A DNA stretch of 64,000 bases from Kalmusia sp. IMI 367209. Its lineage: Eukaryota; Ascomycota; Dothideomycetes; Pleosporales; Didymosphaeriaceae. A program made the position numbers and the translations under genes. Under the pieces are notes generated by a model. That model saw only the letters and a program-made list of their open reading frames with translations. It was not told the origin of the DNA and did no database searches. Each line of letters starts with the position of its first letter. Within the stretch, counting starts at the first letter, position 1. Positions 60,518-64,000 of the stretch are shown here, piece by piece. The DNA lies in NCBI GenBank assembly GCA_027946365.1, contig JAPEUQ010000002.1, positions 1,116,001 through 1,180,000 on the forward strand, written 5' to 3'.

Positions 60518-60786
60518 GACGGCGTTGGAGAGAGCGCTCGTCTCGCAGCACGCCGGCTGGTCTGATGCAGGCGCTGGTGCCGGCTGAGCATAGGCTGATC
60601 ATAATTAACGATCAGGGGAGGAGGAGGAGCACGAAGCAGTCGAAGGGGGGCGGGCGAAGACGGAAATGGGGCCCTTGGTGACGACAAGCTTCTGCGGCCG
60701 CGATGCTTGTTTGCAGGTTGCCATCCAGGGCCGTCATGCTTTCATGGCTCCATCGACGGCTTCCTGATGTCACTGATGTCACCTAC

Positions 60787-60853
60787 CAGCCCAGCCCAGC
60801 CCAGCGTTGAAGTTGCCAGGCTGCCGTGACAGGAACGGCGGCGGCGGCGGCGG
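60787..60853. repeat. CAGCC and GGC short repeats
   Basis: Tandem CAGCC units occur at about 60787-60804 and a GGC run at about 60837-60853. Both lie in the kinase upstream region. Confidence 0.7.
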
Positions 60854-61087
60854 GCCTCGCGACGCGCACAGCAGACAAAGCCTTGTCCCGCGCATCCAGA
60901 GGGCCAGCCGCAGCACAGCGTCACGTTACGGGAAGTAATGAAAGATGGGGACAGCGTGCCAGTCTGTTCGTAGCTAGTCCTGACTACCGTCGGGAGTGTG
61001 AAAATACCGCACTCAACTCCCCGCAACCGCTGCCAATATTTCATCCGCTGAAGGCCCCCCAAGCCGGCCGCCGCGTGCTCGTACACA

Positions 61088-61120
61088 GCTCACACCTCGC
61101 TCACACCTCGCTCACACCTC
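61088..61120. repeat. Three perfect copies of an 11-bp tandem repeat
   Basis: GCTCACACCTC is repeated three times head to tail. The 11-bp period is close to one helical turn and not a multiple of three, which argues against coding here. Confidence 0.9.
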
Positions 61121-61182
61121 GCGCCCGCAACCCTCTGACGCTCACGCCGCCCTGCCCGCTGCCCGTGCCCGCTGCCAGCTGC

Positions 61183-61207
61183 CTGCTTCCTGCTTCCTGC
61201 TTCCTGC
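61183..61207. repeat. About 3.5 copies of a 7-bp tandem repeat
   Basis: CTGCTTC is repeated three times and followed by CTGC. It lies about 410 bp before the kinase start codon. Confidence 0.85.
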
Positions 61208-61618
61208 TACGCCGTCCGCTGTGAAGCTCCGCAAGACATCATCGACGTGCCGATCGCTTGGCCCCGGCACAGCCACCGAGCCCTTCCACGACGAGCGTTG
61301 ACAAGCCGTTTGTCATCGCCGTCGCCGCTGCTGCCACCACCTCCGACGCCTCAGCAGCCCTTGACCTCGCCCTTGCTGGCGACTGCTACAGTCACCGTGT
61401 TTTCGCACTACCAGTCGACGCACACCCAGCACACCCTCCCCAACCTCATCTCCACCGCGAGCCGACGCCGCCTGTTCGCCGTTTTGCGCGTCGTTCAATA
61501 ACACAACCAGGGCTTCTAGCCCGCGAGACACCTGCGTCTCACCCAAAACCAAAATCACCACCCTCTTACCAGACCCCCCTCTCCACCCTTTGCGCCGACA
61601 TCGACCGACCAGCCCACC

Positions 61619-63132
61619 ATGGCGGCCCCCACCACCAGCAACCCCACCAGCGCCGCGGCGAAACCAGCGCCTTCACCAGTCGCCTCCACGTCCACCGTAT
61701 CCTCGCTGGAGTCCAAGCCGGACGCCTTGTCGCTGCCCCCGAATGCCAATGGTGCGCCCACCAACGGCGATGCGGCGCAGAGGGCCAAAAAGCCTACCAT
61801 GACGTCGCGCCTCAGTAGCATGTTCACCAAGCGCGACGAGAGCAGGGACTCTGCGAGGCAAGCCCTGGTGGCCGAGAAGAATGCGGAGCTCAAAGCGGTG
61901 AACGGCACCTCACGTCCCCCGCCCGCGCGCCAGGCATCCGTGAATGGCAAGACCGGCGGCCAGACGCCACCTTACCGACGCTTCTGGGTCAACGACGACG
62001 GGACCCACGAGCACCATCTCAAGGTCGCGAAACGCCAGGAGAAGCTGTCCGACATGTTCCAGAGTCTGATGCTCGGCAAGAAAAAGGATGGCCACCAGGA
62101 CGAGCAGCCTCTGAGTCTCATGGCAAACTGGGTCGATGTCATGCGCAACGAGAAGGAAAAGCTCGCGGAGCAGAAGAACTCGGCCAACAACACCTCGCAA
62201 ACCCTGGTGCAAAAGTACGGCAAGTGCCAAGAGGTCGTCGGACGAGGTGCTTTCGGCATCGTGCGCGTCGCACACAAGACGGACGCTAAGGATCCCAAGC
62301 GCGAGCAGCTGTACGCCGTCAAGGAGTTCAAGCAGCGCCCTGGCGAATCAGCCAAGAAGTACCAGAAGCGCCTCACGGCCGAGTTCTGCATTTCTTCCTC
62401 GATGCAGCATCCCAATGTCATCAATACGCTCGACCTCCTTCAGGATGACAAGGGTACCTACTGCGAGGTCATGGAGTACTGCTCGGGAGGTGATTTGTAC
62501 ACCCTCGTCTTGGCTGCCGGCCAGCTTGAGGTCGTCGAGGCCGACTGCTTCTTCAAGCAGCTCATGCGTGGTGTCGAGTACATGCACGAGATGGGTGTCG
62601 CGCATCGTGATCTCAAACCCGAGAACCTGCTCTTGACGCAACATGGATCCATCAAGATCACCGACTTTGGCAATGGCGAATGCTTCCGCATGGCCTGGGA
62701 GAAGGAGGCTCACATGACTGCTGGTCTTTGTGGCTCGGCGCCGTACATTGCTCCTGAGGAGTACGTTGATCGCGAATTCGATCCCCGTGCTGTCGACGTC
62801 TGGGCATGCGGTATCATCTACATGGCCATGAGGACCGGACGTCACCTTTGGCGTCAAGCTCAAAAGGGCGAGGACGAGTTCTTCGACCGTTATCTTGAAG
62901 ACCGCAAGGAGGAGGCCGGTTACAGGCCAATCGAAGTGCTACGCCGGGTACGTATACTGTCATCCCCCTTTATCTCGTGTAATCGCTAACTTGCAATCAG
63001 CGGCAATGTAGAAATGTCATTTATTCAATCCTGGACCCGAACCCTACCCGTCGTCTCACTGCCCACCAGGTGCTCTTTTCTGAATGGGTCAAGGAGATCA
63101 AGATGTGCCGAGCAGGCGACGAAGGCTTCTAG
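61619..63132 (+). CDS. SAT4: SAT4/HAL4-type Ser/Thr protein kinase
   Basis: There are two exons, 61619-62947 and 63001-63132, with a 53-bp phase-0 intron (GTACGT, CGCTAAC, ATCAG). The product is 486 aa. The N-terminal 195 residues are low-complexity apart from [18 protein letters not shown] and [17 protein letters not shown]. The kinase domain is complete: [14 protein letters not shown], Lys235 in [14 protein letters not shown] with Asp331, and the group's DFGNGE (Asp349). [33 protein letters not shown] and the C-terminal [20 protein letters not shown] follow. SAT4/HAL4 belongs to the fungal HAL family (NPR1 group), which in yeast stabilises plasma-membrane transporters, notably the Trk potassium carriers, and affects salt tolerance. 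The ATG at 61619 has good context (CACCATGGC). The symbol indicates family membership; strict orthology was not tested. Confidence 0.9.
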
Positions 63133-64000
63133 ATGAAGCAACCCGCCTAGGTCCCGGCCAACCGTGGATAGCTCAAAGTGCGTCCTGTCCACTATACAGG
63201 GCGAACAGGACGCTCATCACGACTATTGGATTGGCCTTGGCTATATTTCTTAATGTTTCCTTTTTTGAACCTCAGCGACACCTTTTAACATACCCCTTCA
63301 GCATGATGCAATAGCATAGCAGGACTTGGGATCTGGACGCTTCCACGGTTTGCTCCCGCCGGCGTTTTCATGGGAGAACGATCATGACTGACCAGCACGG
63401 CGTTTCCTGGACGACAAGAACATATTAACGACATCACATTATTAGACCTCCGGTGGCAGGTCCTTTACATAGGGCTATCAGCAGGGTGGTTGGATTGCTT
63501 GGCAAAGAGGCATGGGTGGCGGTTTGGATGCTTTCGCTCGCTCTGTCTGGGTATTTTGTTGTATCTGAGCTCGTTGGACATGGCGGGGAGCGATTCATTA
63601 TTTTTCTCTTTCGTGATGATTAGCACGCATCTGATGTACTTGAGCGTGCAGGTGCCGCGCGGTTATTCGCGTGCACACACAGCACATGGGTTTTGACGCC
63701 ATTTTAAGATTCAATTTTCGCTCCGAGCTTGCATTGGTGAGGTCTTGGTGTACATGGCGGAAAGGAAAACCGCCAGAGGCCTCCTTGTAACATTATTATG
63801 TAGGACAACGTAGATCGTGCACAATGCATCGCCGTAGAGTCTTTAGTCAGCGAAAAATGAAGGTGATGTGTGAAGAGCGGCTTGGCGAGCCGCATCCAAC
63901 ATCGATAAAGACCCTGCGGGGCGGTGAGATTGCTTCGCTTGGGCCACGACGTGTCTTCGAGAAAGGAGACGCATTCACCGCTTTGTACTTTGCTATTTAC
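63133..64000. other. Downstream flank, no gene seen
   Basis: Presumed 3' untranslated and intergenic sequence up to the window end. Open frames are short and lack motifs. Confidence 0.4.

Larger units (their letters stand above)
58264..61618. promoter_or_regulatory. 3.3-kb gene-free interval upstream of the SAT4/HAL4-like kinase
   Basis: No gene is supported on either strand. Its GC-rich second half gives many long but motif-free overlapping frames. It holds several microsatellites and a CT/CA-rich stretch directly before the kinase start (about 61440-61610), which looks like a promoter or long 5' leader. Non-coding RNA cannot be excluded. Confidence 0.5.

Noticed and set aside
59309..61501. 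Many frames of 80-230 residues upstream of the SAT4/HAL4-like kinase
   Set aside because: High GC removes stop codons. The frames are low-complexity (His, Arg, Ser, Pro runs), mutually overlapping on both strands and cross tandem repeats.

Overview
The window is nuclear DNA of a filamentous ascomycete (Pezizomycotina, most probably a Dothideomycete; the class is an inference from protein style). The evidence is short spliceosomal introns (45-66 bp, GTANGT / CTNAC / YAG), spaced single-gene transcription units on both strands, and typical fungal families (PEX3, LSG1, LTV1, BET5, CaMKK-like and SAT4/HAL4-like kinases, a GAF hybrid histidine kinase, Zn2Cys6 factors, GH43, GT8, GT69, F-box proteins). 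I see no tRNA, rRNA, CRISPR array, plasmid feature or intact transposon.

Layout. 0.3-3.7 kb: a broken FHA plus kinase-like gene. 4.6-11.1 kb: a UPF0303/YBR137W-like protein, a membrane-anchored pepsin-like protease, and an ankyrin-CorA transporter-like protein divergent from the protease. 12-13.6 kb: a flavin monoamine oxidase. 13.6-20.3 kb: gene-poor and AT-rich, with a short-zinc-motif regulator, an orphan ORF and a 2EXR/F-box-like protein. 21.2-24.6 kb: PEX3 and a GT8 glycosyltransferase. 25.2-36.8 kb: accessory genes, namely an unrecognised coiled-coil protein, two related F-box proteins flanking a beta-carbonic anhydrase, a divergent esterase/SDR pair, and a secreted GH43 arabinan-acting enzyme. 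37.1-48.9 kb: a small dsRBD-like protein, a seven-exon hybrid histidine kinase, a LigB/DODA-type dioxygenase divergent from an SDR-like gene, a Zn2Cys6 regulator and a CAP59/GT69 enzyme. 50.2-63.1 kb: housekeeping genes, with LSG1 (60S export GTPase) divergent from LTV1 (40S assembly factor), then TRAPP subunit BET5 divergent from a CaMKK-like kinase, a 3.3-kb gene-free interval and a SAT4/HAL4-type kinase.

The main unusual observation concerns gene integrity. Four otherwise well-conserved genes (protease, coiled-coil, GH43, hybrid histidine kinase) need removal of one or two bases to give a full protein. Removing exactly those bases also restores every downstream splice phase. Two of the sites are runs of six G/C and one is GGG. 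This favours sequence errors or very recent mutations over long decay. The first gene differs: its shifts go the other way and it carries a TAG, so it looks more like a true pseudogene.

I found no convincing undescribed multi-gene system. The pairs most worth following are LSG1/LTV1, esterase/SDR, and the F-box paralogs around the carbonic anhydrase. Exon borders were set by eye from splice consensus, reading-frame phase and family motifs; no search or alignment was run.
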